Of a stretch of 64,000 nt of DNA, positions 37,238-46,924 are shown piece after piece. Numbering within the stretch: the stretch's first letter is position 1; each line of letters opens with the position of its first letter. The notes beneath the pieces are model-generated. The model had not been told where the DNA came from, ran no database searches, and saw nothing but the letters and a program-made list of their open reading frames with translations. Source of the stretch: Photorhabdus heterorhabditis (lineage in GTDB: Bacteria > Pseudomonadota > Gammaproteobacteria > Enterobacterales > Enterobacteriaceae); contig NZ_RCWA01000006.1 of NCBI RefSeq assembly GCF_018448905.1, positions 1 through 64,000 on the forward strand, written 5' to 3'. A program made the translations under genes and the position numbers.

Positions 37238-37574
37238 GAAAAAAGTTCACTTAAGGTAAATTTATTGTACCTTGAAAAGTCTCATGTTATTCATCCTTTA
37301 ACATAATTAATATTTTCCTTGGTTGTTGTATGGGATTAATAAACGGCAATGCATTTGCACGTTTACTTCATCATTAATTTATTAGCTTTGGGTTATCTAT
37401 CGGTACATTTACACTCTTTTTAGGCGTTCTGTTAACCTTTTACCTTCTTTTGAGCCTTTCTGCTGGCTGCGGTTCTAGTTTGAGCTTCAGGTTTCCTGTG
37501 AAATAGCCAGTTTAAATGCAGGGGAGGTCGGGAGCTCTATGTCATCATATTCATACTCAATACAGGAGTAGTGT
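37238..37574. promoter_or_regulatory. Intergenic region before traF
   Basis: About 340 bp that should carry the promoter of traF-H-G, the best place to look for a FlhDC-like activator site. It includes a degenerate palindrome form AAAGTTCACTT (37243) and the inverted repeat AAGGTA/TACCTT nearby (37254-37274). A GGAG ribosome-binding site precedes traF. Confidence 0.4.
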
Positions 37575-38618
37575 ATGAACATGCGTAACAGTCTTCCTGC
37601 GATCACTTTACTGATAAGCACTGTGTTGCCATACGGTGTATCAGCTCAGACCGACCAGCAAAAAATTGACGGCACTCCTTTTATTTCAGGACAGGCTTTT
37701 AAGAAAGGGTTCTTCTGGTACGACGATCCCAAAAAGAAGGCAGAGGCGGAATTAGCTCAGCAACAAACCCCGCCTCCTTCTGAGACACCTGCGGAGACAC
37801 AAAAACTAGAATTAAATTCTCAGTGGCTTAAAGAAAATATGCCGTCTTTACTGAAAAGCGCGATGGATAATCCGACCATGGAAAACTTGTCTCGCTATTA
37901 CACGGCGCAACGACTGATGCTTGATATTAGTACCCGCTTTTCTGATAAATCAAAAGAGTACTTTTTAAAGAATCCTATGATGTCTGAAAAGCGCCGTCAG
38001 CCGGTAGAAAAAGTAGCTTTGGATTCCCATCGTGTGGTCGTAGAACAAAACCAGCAAGAGGTTATGAAAACGGTCTTTGAACGATCAGGTCTATTTTTCT
38101 TTTTCCAGAGTACCTGTCAGTTCTGCCATGAAGAAAGCCAGATCCTTTCATTTATGGAAAAATATTACTCAGTAGATATTCTTCCAATTAGCTTGGATGG
38201 CATGCCTCTCCATAACGGCCTTTTCCAGAACTTCAGCGTACCCAACGCTGCCCTTATTGAGCAATTTAAGATTCGAGAAGTCCCAACAATATATTTGGTT
38301 TCTAAAGACGGAAAATCTGCACAACGAATCAGTGAAGGTATGATTTCCGCCGAGGAGCTGAAAAATACGATTCTTCTCGCTGCTCGTGGAATGAACATCA
38401 TTGATGATGCTACGTTCCAGTTAACCCTTGATATTAAACGTCAGTATACCATCGGTGACAGTGGTGTGCTTACCGTCGATAAAAAGACTTTTGATGAAGA
38501 TCCATATCTGCTTCAGAAAGTTATGGATGAGAAACTCCAAGACTACGATATGCCGACAGCTGATCCTATTCACTTGATTACGGGTAGCAATATTTCTGGA
38601 GGTGGTTATGGTCAGTAA
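37575..38618 (+). CDS. traF: TraF, pilus assembly thioredoxin-like protein
   Basis: 347 residues. The signal peptide ends near residue 24 (YGVSAQTD). The TraF family N-terminal segment GFFWYDDP is followed by a proline-rich linker and a thioredoxin-fold domain with an intact CQFC (Cys181/Cys184) and the cis-proline loop VPTIYLV. It works in the periplasm in disulfide chemistry during pilus assembly. It overlaps traH by 11 bp and begins the traF-H-G operon. Confidence 0.88.
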   Translation: MNMRNSLPAITLLISTVLPYGVSAQTDQQKIDGTPFISGQAFKKGFFWYDDPKKKAEAELAQQQTPPPSETPAETQKLELNSQWLKENMPSLLKSAMDNPTMENLSRYYTAQRLMLDISTRFSDKSKEYFLKNPMMSEKRRQPVEKVALDSHRVVVEQNQQEVMKTVFERSGLFFFFQSTCQFCHEESQILSFMEKYYSVDILPISLDGMPLHNGLFQNFSVPNAALIEQFKIREVPTIYLVSKDGKSAQRISEGMISAEELKNTILLAARGMNIIDDATFQLTLDIKRQYTIGDSGVLTVDKKTFDEDPYLLQKVMDEKLQDYDMPTADPIHLITGSNISGGGYGQ

Positions 38619-40020
38619 ACAAAGTTCGGCACCTCGGCTAAAGTTACTTTTCCAGGCTATTATTCTTACTTTTGGAATAAGCCTTAATGCTAACGCAGAT
38701 AATGCGATGCGCAATATCTTTAACGGGATGCTAGCAAAAACTGATCCACAAAGCTTTACAACTGCAACGCGGGTTGGCGCGGTTGGAGGATCGTTTTCCT
38801 ATCGTCAAGTCAACGTGAATACGAACCTTGTTTCAATGTCTTTTCCAAAGGCTTCGGTTGGTTGTAACGGTATCGATGTTTTCCTCGGGTCCTTCAGTAT
38901 GATCAATGGCGACCAGCTGGTTCAGGTTGCCCGAGGTATTGCGCAAGGTGCGGCTATTTATGCCTTTAATGTTGCTATTTCAGCTATTTGTGCCGACTGT
39001 GCAGCAACCATTAATGATATCCAGAACAAACTTCAGGCACTGAATAAGTTCGCCAAGGACAGCTGTAACGCAACTTATTCATTTCTAACCGAGAATGTTG
39101 GTACTCCCGAATCTTTTTCAAATTCTGTGGGAAGTGGCCCGGCATCTGTACTCAACTCCATTAATGGCCTTATTCCTGATTTCGGTGCATCCCAGACCAG
39201 TAATCCTTCGAAAATGACCAGTCAGGCGAAAGCCAAAAACCCAGAAGAATTTATTGAGAAGTTCAGCGGAAACATTCTGTATATGGGGTTCATGAGCATC
39301 GATAACGGTACGCTAGACATTGGGGGTGTCACTGAATTATCTGGTTATCGACTGGCAGAACAGTTGATGTCGCTTGTTGGTACAGTGATTGTTAATTGGG
39401 ACATGAAAGGTGAGAAATCAGGTACTGAGGTCCGTCCACCAACAATGAACGTAACGGATTATATCTACGGACCAACAAATGGCACTGCAATCAAGATGTT
39501 GAAGTGTGCCCCTGCACCTGATCCGAAAACTGAGCGTAAAGCTCAGTGCCTTACTATGACAGAAACAACGGATGGAAGCTTTAAAGGACTTCAGCAAACA
39601 ATGGAAGAGCTCTTACTCAATGTCCAGTCCAAGGTGCTAAATAACCAGCCAATAAGTGACGATGAGGCAAGGATGATTAACCTGATCGGGCTTTCGAACA
39701 TCATCCCGACCCTGAACACGCTTTCTGCTACGGAGGGGTATAGATATATTCAGGATATCAGTACATATGCCGCGACTTCTCTCGTTATAAACATGTTCCG
39801 TCAAGTGACCTCCAAGCTTACCAATATGTCTGTTTCAAATGAGGCATTATCAGCCAGAAATGAGGATATCAAGCGCCTGGTGGATAAGTTAAATGAGCAG
39901 ACAAAAGCTGCCTATGAATTAACGCAGGGACAAACTTCGACCTCTAAATCTTTAATCGGTTACTGGGATGAAGCGAGGATCAAATCTATGTTACAACGCG
40001 ACGCCGGTTACCGTGGATAG
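38608..40020 (+). CDS. traH: TraH, pilus assembly protein
   Basis: 470 residues from ATG 38608, preceded by GGAGG; a GTG two codons upstream (38602) is also possible. The signal peptide ends around residue 30 (GISLNANADNAM). Conserved TraH features include a cysteine cluster (about 90-150: SVGCNGIDVFLGSFS, CADCAATI), the C-terminal coiled coil and a long beta-rich middle. It is required for F pilus assembly in the periplasm or outer membrane. An exact palindrome copy lies in its first codons. Confidence 0.88.
   Translation: MVSKQSSAPRLKLLFQAIILTFGISLNANADNAMRNIFNGMLAKTDPQSFTTATRVGAVGGSFSYRQVNVNTNLVSMSFPKASVGCNGIDVFLGSFSMINGDQLVQVARGIAQGAAIYAFNVAISAICADCAATINDIQNKLQALNKFAKDSCNATYSFLTENVGTPESFSNSVGSGPASVLNSINGLIPDFGASQTSNPSKMTSQAKAKNPEEFIEKFSGNILYMGFMSIDNGTLDIGGVTELSGYRLAEQLMSLVGTVIVNWDMKGEKSGTEVRPPTMNVTDYIYGPTNGTAIKMLKCAPAPDPKTERKAQCLTMTETTDGSFKGLQQTMEELLLNVQSKVLNNQPISDDEARMINLIGLSNIIPTLNTLSATEGYRYIQDISTYAATSLVINMFRQVTSKLTNMSVSNEALSARNEDIKRLVDKLNEQTKAAYELTQGQTSTSKSLIGYWDEARIKSMLQRDAGYRG
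38640..38650. promoter_or_regulatory. Dispersed palindrome copy 8 (AAAGTTACTTT)
   Basis: Exact AAAGT-T-ACTTT covering codons 11-14 of traH (KLLF), 32 bp after the start codon. Confidence 0.6.
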
Positions 40021-40034
40021 GGGGGCGTAGGGCT

Positions 40035-43000
40035 ATGGACTTTAATATCTATACCCTAGGTGACATTGATTTTGTCTGGTCTGCGTTCAACGGTATTGCC
40101 CTGATTTTTTCCAAATACCGCGGTGTCCGAGAGTTCATGACCACGGCAGCAGTGCTTGCTGGGCTTCATTTGTTTTATAAAAGTTACTTATGGCTGCTGA
40201 ATCCGCTTAAAAATGAGATTCCGGTATTTAACTTTATCCTAGGGCTTATCGTTTTTTCAATTGCGGTGATGCGGGTAGATGTCACTATCGAGTCTGTAAA
40301 ATCAGGTGAAGTACGAGCTGTAAATGATGTGCCGATCCTGATAGCAGCTACAGCTACACTTACAACGAACCTTTCTCAGGGACTTTTACGGGATTACAAG
40401 ACCGCATTTGACCCGCTTGCACCACCTGATCTTGCGTCGACAACACTTAATGACGATCTGACGCTTGGTCCAATGATTAAGTTCGTCAAGTTTATCCAGT
40501 GGGGGGGGGACTCACAGGGTTACTGTAGTCTTTTTCCATCACCATCATCCAAAATTGGTAATCTGAATTTATGCCTTACCGTACAGTCAGTATCTCTTAA
40601 CTGCCTTAAAGCGACACAAAACTCAACAGCATCGATAGCTGGTAAGGAAAACATTTTCAACGATATTTTTTCGACTGATATCAGCGATTCAATGTCTAAA
40701 ATTACCGCTGCTGTCAGCAGCGGAATGCGGAATGCTTCAGCTCAGCTGGTGGGTACTAATGGCAGTATTTCGAAGCCATGTTCGGAAGTGTGGGCAGATG
40801 TGCTGGCTATCAAGGATCGGCCTGAGTCCCAGAACTTGATGCGCACAATCGGACAAGTAAACGGAATCCTGAGTCCAGATGATGCTACAGGCTATGGTGG
40901 TGATGCTGACTTCACCAGCACGTTGAAAGCGGCGAACGGGCTTTACGGCAAAGCGATTCAGGCCCATGACGCAATGACGAACCTTTTTGTCCTGAATAAT
41001 CTTCAAAAAGGTACACAGCAATACCAGACGGCTCTTGGTCTGGCGACTGAAATGCAGCTCTTTGAGGCTTCGATTAAGCGAGCGAATAACATGGCATCGC
41101 AAGGGCAGCTCTGGCAACATCTTTCAGGTGCTGCTATCTCGTTCCTGGAAATGTTTGCTTATATGGTGGCACCATTCTCATTGTTGATGCTAATTGCTCT
41201 GGGTGGTAATGGTGTAGCCGCTGCGGCCAAGTATCTGCAACTCGTCGTTTTTGTGAATATGTGGCCGATTACCGCAGTGATGGTAAATGCATATGTTAAA
41301 AAGGTTGTCACAGCTGATTTGGATACCTGGACAACACTAAATGCCAGCAATAACGCTGTTACATGGAGTGGACTCGCTGGTGTCGCTGAAACTTACAGTT
41401 CGTATCTTTCAGTCGCGTCGGCCCTTTACGCACTGATCCCTGTTCTGACGTTGTTCGTGATGACACAGAGCATTCATCCGATGATGTCTGCGACGAAGGG
41501 TATTACCCCTGATGCGCCTATCAATAACTCACATCTGACACCACAGGTATGGACTGCACCTGATGCAGGAAAAACAAGTTTCGGTGATGTAAGCCACACA
41601 TCAGCTGTTTCAACCGGTCAGGGGTTATATCAGGGAGGGTTTAACAACTCGAATCTGCCACGTATTGGTGAGTGGAATGTAGGTAGCCAGATCTCTGACA
41701 GTATGGGGCATGGTGCGGCTTCACAGCTAAGTAATATGCGATCCAGTCAGCAGTCTTTTAGTCGATCGTTGAACAACGCAACAGAGCTTGCAAAAACCGG
41801 TGCTCATAATGACCAATATTCCCAGCAATTAGCGCAGACAATTGCTCTTTCCGACAAATTGTCCTCTACGATGGCTAACAGTTTGGCTAAGTCCACTGGT
41901 ATGAGTTTCAGTACAGGGAAAACCAGAGCTCAATCGTTCCTGCTGACTGGTGGAGCCAGTGGTCTTTTTAGAATAGGTACGCCTAGTGGCTCCCCTGTTA
42001 ATGTGTCAGGAGGTGTAGACGGTAGTTTTACAGCTTCGGCGGTTCAGAGCAATAACGTGTCCGAATCGATGAATAAGATTTTGAACGGCGCATATCAGGA
42101 TGCGATATCGACCGACCTAGCAACTGCACAGGAGCTGCGTAAAGGCTTAACCAGTTTGAGTTCAGACACATTTGGTACAAATTCTTCGGTAAAAGACGCA
42201 TTTAGCCAGGTTCAACAAGACGCTCGGTCAGTATTGAGTAGCGCATCAACGACGGTTACAACTGATGGTAAACAAGGCAGTTCAAATGGAATGCAATTTT
42301 CTCAAACTGTCAACCTGGATGCAGTTAGTGACTCCATTAAAGGTACCGTGAATGAAGATTCTGTACGTACCTTTGCCCGTGCAAATGGTTTAAATGAAGA
42401 TGCATTCACAGGTAAATATAATTCATATCTCGATATGTTTCGAAACAGCAATACTTTGGGGGAGAGTATCAACCGTCGTGACGCACTCGTTTCAGCCGTG
42501 CGCGATGAAAGTAACGCAAAAATCAGGCTTGATGCTGAAGAAACTCAGGAACATAACATGCAGGATATGCGTGATACTTCAGCCTTGTTGAAAAGCCTCA
42601 CATCTACGTTTGGGGCTAACAATCAACAGCTTAACCCTGTTATCAATCAGCTGGATTCGATTACAGGCGGCAAATCTGCGGGCAATTATGTAGTTGAACA
42701 ACAAGGTAAATTGGGTAGACCTGATACATCTGGAGTCATGTCGGCAAATCAGATTAATGCTGCTGGTAATCAGGTGGCCGGGAATGTTAACGCGCACCAG
42801 AGGCAACAAGATAAGACGGCAAACAAAAATCCGGATGGCACTGTTGCAGGAATTAAAGTGGCTGATCTTAATGATGAAATTGCAAGGGGAGTATATAACG
42901 GCAGGGCCAATCAAAACAGAGCTGCAGTGGTGTCTCAGGATGAACAGAACGCAATACAAAAAATTGATGATACAAGTAAACCATTTACGAAGAGAGGCGC

Positions 43001-44027
43001 CGAAACTCTTACAGCGATAGAACAGGCTGTAACCGACAATCTGCGTAAAACAGACGTGTTTCTGGATGCTGTTACCGGGGCTAAGCCTGCCGCAGTTCTC
43101 AGCGGAGCAGTAAAAAATGCTCAGTATGAGATGAACACCGACCGAAATTTCGAGTCAGCTGATTCATATATTGAACGGGTGAATCAGTCAAATAAGAGTA
43201 ATAAAGAGAAGGGGCAGAATTTGGTTGCTCAGGCTGCATTCACACTTGGAGTTATGGAACGTTCTGGCCCAGGTAGTGCTGATTCAGGTCATGATTCCAA
43301 GGAGCAGGTAGAGATGTTAAGACAGGAAGCCAGAAAATATGGCGTTGACGCAAGTTATGATGATTTAAGACGGATACACATGCAATCTTCACGTTATAAT
43401 AATGGTCACGCCAGCGTAGACGATGTAGTCAAGGCTACATACCCGGATGGCAGTAATCACAGTGATAATAGCGACAGGAGTTACCTGAGGCAGAGCTATG
43501 TTATTGGAACACCTGTACCGACGGAAATTGATGATCAGGGTGGAAAACAAATCAGACAAAATGACATATCGGGTAATAGCGCACTCGGTGTCGCTAAAGG
43601 GGTTACATATTATGTCGACGATGGTGTTCAAAACGTACTTGGGAAGCTGGGGCTCGGGATGATAGGAGATGGCGCGAGGCATATTGGTCGGTTCACGGGC
43701 TCATCAAATTCAGCTGCGGATACTTTAAACCTCAATGCGATGTCCACGTCGTTGACCGGTAATATAGGCCAACTTGCTAAAATTAATGCTACGATTAATG
43801 CTACGAAAGATAATATGGGTTTTTCAGCTGATAGTATGCAGCCTTATGAAAATGCGAAACAAACCAATCTCAGCAACATCAAAACAACATTAAGTGAAGA
43901 TCCCCATTACGGGCCAGAAGTGGCCGATAAGTTCTCAACATTCTATTCATCCCTTCCCAATAACATTGGACAGGAAGATGCCAAAGACCGTATGGAACAG
44001 TTCCTTAATGAGAACAAGAAAAAATAG
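40035..44027 (+). CDS. traG: TraG, pilus assembly and mating-pair stabilisation protein
   Basis: 1330 residues, much longer than F TraG (938). The N-terminal TraG_N membrane domain has hydrophobic segments at about 10-80 and 370-480. The remainder is a large polar S/N/Q-rich, helical periplasmic region. F TraG acts in pilus assembly (N-terminus) and in mating-pair stabilisation and entry exclusion (C-terminus). A near palindrome (AAAGTTACTTA) is at 40190, and a run of nine G lies at 40501-40509 within the frame (WGGD). Start ATG 40035 follows traH by 14 bp. Confidence 0.9.
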   Translation: MDFNIYTLGDIDFVWSAFNGIALIFSKYRGVREFMTTAAVLAGLHLFYKSYLWLLNPLKNEIPVFNFILGLIVFSIAVMRVDVTIESVKSGEVRAVNDVPILIAATATLTTNLSQGLLRDYKTAFDPLAPPDLASTTLNDDLTLGPMIKFVKFIQWGGDSQGYCSLFPSPSSKIGNLNLCLTVQSVSLNCLKATQNSTASIAGKENIFNDIFSTDISDSMSKITAAVSSGMRNASAQLVGTNGSISKPCSEVWADVLAIKDRPESQNLMRTIGQVNGILSPDDATGYGGDADFTSTLKAANGLYGKAIQAHDAMTNLFVLNNLQKGTQQYQTALGLATEMQLFEASIKRANNMASQGQLWQHLSGAAISFLEMFAYMVAPFSLLMLIALGGNGVAAAAKYLQLVVFVNMWPITAVMVNAYVKKVVTADLDTWTTLNASNNAVTWSGLAGVAETYSSYLSVASALYALIPVLTLFVMTQSIHPMMSATKGITPDAPINNSHLTPQVWTAPDAGKTSFGDVSHTSAVSTGQGLYQGGFNNSNLPRIGEWNVGSQISDSMGHGAASQLSNMRSSQQSFSRSLNNATELAKTGAHNDQYSQQLAQTIALSDKLSSTMANSLAKSTGMSFSTGKTRAQSFLLTGGASGLFRIGTPSGSPVNVSGGVDGSFTASAVQSNNVSESMNKILNGAYQDAISTDLATAQELRKGLTSLSSDTFGTNSSVKDAFSQVQQDARSVLSSASTTVTTDGKQGSSNGMQFSQTVNLDAVSDSIKGTVNEDSVRTFARANGLNEDAFTGKYNSYLDMFRNSNTLGESINRRDALVSAVRDESNAKIRLDAEETQEHNMQDMRDTSALLKSLTSTFGANNQQLNPVINQLDSITGGKSAGNYVVEQQGKLGRPDTSGVMSANQINAAGNQVAGNVNAHQRQQDKTANKNPDGTVAGIKVADLNDEIARGVYNGRANQNRAAVVSQDEQNAIQKIDDTSKPFTKRGAETLTAIEQAVTDNLRKTDVFLDAVTGAKPAAVLSGAVKNAQYEMNTDRNFESADSYIERVNQSNKSNKEKGQNLVAQAAFTLGVMERSGPGSADSGHDSKEQVEMLRQEARKYGVDASYDDLRRIHMQSSRYNNGHASVDDVVKATYPDGSNHSDNSDRSYLRQSYVIGTPVPTEIDDQGGKQIRQNDISGNSALGVAKGVTYYVDDGVQNVLGKLGLGMIGDGARHIGRFTGSSNSAADTLNLNAMSTSLTGNIGQLAKINATINATKDNMGFSADSMQPYENAKQTNLSNIKTTLSEDPHYGPEVADKFSTFYSSLPNNIGQEDAKDRMEQFLNENKKK

Positions 44028-44140
44028 GCAAAATTAATAAAAATCCACACTTAGGTGCTGAGGTCTCCAGAAAAAATGAGAAACAGGCATAACGTTATGT
44101 GATCTACTAATTGTGCCAACAATTTCAGTGAGATCACTAC

Positions 44141-44267
44141 TATACCCAATAGATTTCAAGTTGCAGTGCGGCGGCAAGTGAACGCATCCCCAGGAGCATA
44201 GATAACGATGTGACTGGGGTAAGTGAACGCAGCCAACAAAGCAGCAGCTTGAAAGATGAAGGGTATA
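44141..44267 (+). repeat. ERIC element, full length (127 bp)
   Basis: TATACCCAATAGATTTCAAG at the left end and GAAGGGTATA at the right; core CATCCCCAGGAGCATAG and GTGACTGGGG. It differs from the other three copies in its inner arms (GCAGTGCGGCGG against GGATCGCGACGG), so it arrived from a distinct ERIC subfamily. Confidence 0.95.
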
Positions 44268-44306
44268 TATCTGTTCATAATTTTGCCCGGGATGCCTTAG
44301 CGCCGT

Positions 44307-44453
44307 TTCATAAATACCGGCGTTGTCAACGCAGTGCTACTCAACGGCGCATTGTTGATGCTGACCCGTATCGGGTACTTTCTGCCCGAGTGGGCTCAGA
44401 TTAAAAAAATTAAATGCGTCGATCGTTTTCTGGGGAAGGCGTCACTTCATGAA
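44307..44453 (+). mobile_element. IS4-family (IS10-like) transposase N-terminal fragment
   Basis: One frame reads VVNAVLLNGALLMLTRIGYF, then LPEWAQIKKIKCVDRFLGKASLHE. This matches the start of IS10-type transposases (the LT.LGR.LP..A..KH.IKR.DR.LGN..LH pattern). A stop precedes it and the frame is lost after about 50 residues; no inverted ends were found. Confidence 0.7.
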
Positions 44454-44688
44454 TCAACCTGTTCTTTGGTCTCGTTTTTATTTTACAGACTTGTATGGTG
44501 ATACTTGACGTTGTGAAACAGTACACGGAGCTAACACCCCGGAGAAACTTTCCCCCACCTTGTGTCGGCGGGAGTCCCCTTTCGAAGGAAAAGATGGGAG
44601 CTTATCGGTCGTGTCCGGCGCCAGTTACAAAAAACTGGCGATTCTTGACACTATTTATTTAATATTAAAGCAGAAAGACATCCTCATA
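44454..44688. other. Intergenic region with a small hairpin
   Basis: GCCAGT and ACTGGC (about 44620-44637) form a 6-bp stem with a loop of about 8 nt near the end of the leftward lytic transglycosylase gene. It may act as part of its terminator. Nothing else is recognised. Confidence 0.4.
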
Positions 44689-45240
44689 TTAAAGCTGGTA
44701 ATCGGCCTGAATATCTGTGGTCTGGTATGCTCCGTGCTGAGTATGCCCATTGTAACTGGTCCAGGGCTGGGTCCACTGATAAAGCTCATGCATGCCATTT
44801 CGTTGTTGAATTCTGCGATTGTATCGTTCCATGAATTTAAAAATGTATACAGCTCTGACTTTCGGCGTTTTACTATTGTAGTCACCGATACCCTCAAAAA
44901 CATTTCCCTTGCGATCAACTATCTTGCGATAGAGCCACCATGTTCCTACCCAAAAATTTGCACAAGCATCATAGGCAAGGACTTTCCATGTTACCTTGGG
45001 GAAGTGTTCCCGGATCTCCGGTAAGTTTGAAGAGTTGATCTGCATTGGTCCGATATCATAGCTGCCATTAGTGTTGTGAACGAAAGAACCAACCTTTCCC
45101 CCTTCGTTATCAAATAATGTGAACACCAGCTCTGGATCGATGCCAAAAAAGTTTGCGGCATCACTGACACACTGGTTTCTGATTTCGACAGGGACTGCAA
45201 TGGGTATTGGCCTTTCATGTTCTGCTGGTGGGGTAAACAT
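44689..45240 (-). CDS. Peptidoglycan lytic transglycosylase (SLT-like)
   Basis: 183 residues. The SLT-like fold begins about residue 20; the catalytic Glu is Glu46 in FTLFDNEGG, followed by SYDIGPMQINS (66-76) and, in the second half, ACANFWVGTWWLY and IGDYNSKTP. Transfer regions usually carry such an enzyme (Orf169/TraT/VirB1 type), which opens peptidoglycan for the channel. No signal peptide is visible from the only available ATG at 45240, so export needs another route or an unseen start. It is a single leftward gene between traG and dsbC. Confidence 0.78.
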   Translation of the reverse strand: MFTPPAEHERPIPIAVPVEIRNQCVSDAANFFGIDPELVFTLFDNEGGKVGSFVHNTNGSYDIGPMQINSSNLPEIREHFPKVTWKVLAYDACANFWVGTWWLYRKIVDRKGNVFEGIGDYNSKTPKVRAVYIFKFMERYNRRIQQRNGMHELYQWTQPWTSYNGHTQHGAYQTTDIQADYQL

Positions 45241-45391
45241 AATCGTGATTCCGGTGTTATCAACTTGCTTTTATTGTCCTTCATTCCTGTTCTGAGTCTG
45301 TCTACTTAACCCCGTTACTTTCTGTTTTAAGTGAACAAGGTGGTCTGAATGTGTTTGGTACTATAAGCGGACAAAACAAATGGGGGTGTTG

Positions 45392-46144
45392 ATGAAACGG
45401 AAACTATTAGCTCTGACTGTAACCCTGAGTGCCGTGACGGTATTAACCGGAACAGGTTCAGTCTTAGCTGAAGTTAAAAATCCTGGCACAGAGTTGTCTG
45501 TTGAAGTCAGGGAAAAATTAACGAGTGTAGGGTTGTCAATACAACATATTGAACCTTCACCATTGAAAGGCATTTTCACGGTTGTATCAAAAGAGGGGGT
45601 GAGTTACGTCGACAGTACCGGCAATTATATCTTTACAGGCAGTCTGTTCCGTGTAAACGGTAAAAAAGTCGAAAATACGACCGAGCAGACTGTTCTCAAT
45701 GGAGTGAGAAATTTCGCTGTAAACACACGGACAATTACCTATAAGTCACCGAAAGAAAAATATGTGTTGGGTATATTCACTGATATAACTTGCGGATTTT
45801 GTCAGAGACTTCACCATGACATTAATGATTACCTTAATGCAGGCATTACCATTAAGTATCTTGCATTCCCCCGGGCCGGTGTGAATTCCGTCGTTGCAGA
45901 TAATATGGCGAAAATCTGGTGTGCCACAGATCCTTCAAAATCGTTAACTCAGGCAATGAACGACGCCAGACTGCCTGACGGGCGGCCTATAGCTGAATGT
46001 CAGGAGCTTATAAGATCGCACTACCAGATAGCATCAACCATCCCTTTACAGGGTACTCCCACGATGGTGACGTTGAGTGGTAAACCTCAGTTATTTACTG
46101 GATGGGTAAGTCCTGAAAATCTTGTTAAGAAGATGAGTGATTGA
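45392..46144 (+). CDS. DsbC-type disulfide isomerase
   Basis: 250 residues from ATG 45392; an earlier ATG (45380) adds four residues before the signal peptide. The signal peptide ends near residue 27 (GTGSVLAEVK). An N-terminal dimerisation domain is followed by a thioredoxin fold with active site CGFC in FTDITCGFCQRLH, and the cis-proline loop TPTMV. It shuffles disulfides in the periplasm and should fold the cysteine-rich TraU and TraN and pilus proteins. It is separate from the CDGC protein at 14083. Confidence 0.85.
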   Translation: MKRKLLALTVTLSAVTVLTGTGSVLAEVKNPGTELSVEVREKLTSVGLSIQHIEPSPLKGIFTVVSKEGVSYVDSTGNYIFTGSLFRVNGKKVENTTEQTVLNGVRNFAVNTRTITYKSPKEKYVLGIFTDITCGFCQRLHHDINDYLNAGITIKYLAFPRAGVNSVVADNMAKIWCATDPSKSLTQAMNDARLPDGRPIAECQELIRSHYQIASTIPLQGTPTMVTLSGKPQLFTGWVSPENLVKKMSD

Positions 46145-46145
46145 G

Positions 46146-46156
46146 AAAGTTACTTT
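46146..46156. promoter_or_regulatory. Dispersed palindrome copy 9 (AAAGTTACTTT)
   Basis: Exact AAAGT-T-ACTTT one base after the dsbC stop codon and about 20-33 bp before the small ORFs that follow. Confidence 0.6.
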
Positions 46157-46175
46157 GTAGTTTGATGACTGACAA

Positions 46176-46385
46176 ATGGATTACCTTAATGAAACATACA
46201 ATCTTAATCACGGTATTGTTATTATCGGTTTCCGCTCTGCAAATTATATTAATGGTGCATATCCGGCGCAGGCATCACTTGCCAGGCAGAAGGTAAGTGA
46301 TGATACAGCGAAGAAACTTAAAAGCTCTATGGCTGAACGTAAGGATGGATCATGTCAAAGTTGCATCGCTGCTGTGAGCATATAA
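46176..46385 (+). CDS. Small ORF with possible frameshift, uncertain
   Basis: 69-codon ORF. A better-looking signal peptide (MKHTILITVLLLSVSALQ) lies in another frame starting at 46189, while the rest of this ORF (SANYINGAYPAQASLARQK, then a Cys pair CQSC near its end) looks like a mature exported peptide. One small frameshift would join the two into an exported protein of about 65 residues. It overlaps the start of the next gene. Confidence 0.3.
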   Translation: MDYLNETYNLNHGIVIIGFRSANYINGAYPAQASLARQKVSDDTAKKLKSSMAERKDGSCQSCIAAVSI

Positions 46386-46777
46386 GTGGACTGCCTGGGA
46401 CATGCTATCTGGACAGTCCGGCTATTCTTCTGGCCTACCATCTGACGTTCAAAAGATTTAGGTTATGTATGGCTCTCTGGTTTATCTGGATCGTTGCGAG
46501 CCTGATATGTGGCTTTGGCGAGTTGTTGCCAGTCCGATACTTGATTTTCTCATTACCCTGCCAATTTCTTGCAATAGGCATCATCCAGTTTCAGCTGAAT
46601 GCACTGCATCCGGAAAAAAAGATGAGCAAAAATCTGCTCAGCAAAATACTCAAAAGTAATGAGGTGAGTGAGGATGAGAAAGCTCAGATTAGAAAGATTT
46701 TCATCAGTAAATCAGAACCCCTGAGAATGGGGGATTTGTACCGACTCCGAGACTTTAACCGACAAATACCGAAATAG
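46352..46777 (+). CDS. Small inner-membrane protein, unknown
   Basis: 141 residues from ATG 46352, with two hydrophobic segments at about 39-56 and 60-82 and a charged C-terminal helical tail. No family is recognised. It sits between dsbC and dsbA, so it is probably part of the same thiol or transfer module. Confidence 0.5.
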   Translation: MSKLHRCCEHISGLPGTCYLDSPAILLAYHLTFKRFRLCMALWFIWIVASLICGFGELLPVRYLIFSLPCQFLAIGIIQFQLNALHPEKKMSKNLLSKILKSNEVSEDEKAQIRKIFISKSEPLRMGDLYRLRDFNRQIPK

Positions 46778-46924
46778 TGCCGATGTTGTTACCATGGAAC
46801 TACAGACCCGGCTTATAGGAATAAGTAGAATTGGTGGATTAAGTGACTCGGGAAGCCTAGGTGCTTTCATTATAATGAATCGGAAAACTCACCTAAGGTT
46901 CTATTACTCATTGAAAGGGTTAAC

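Noticed and set aside
44560-45024. 154-codon plus-strand ORF
   Set aside because: It is opposite the lytic transglycosylase gene, which has a catalytic Glu and family motifs.
45299-45400. Possible promoter boxes before dsbC
   Set aside because: Several AT-rich hexamers fit loosely; no clear -35/-10 pair with proper spacing could be chosen by eye.
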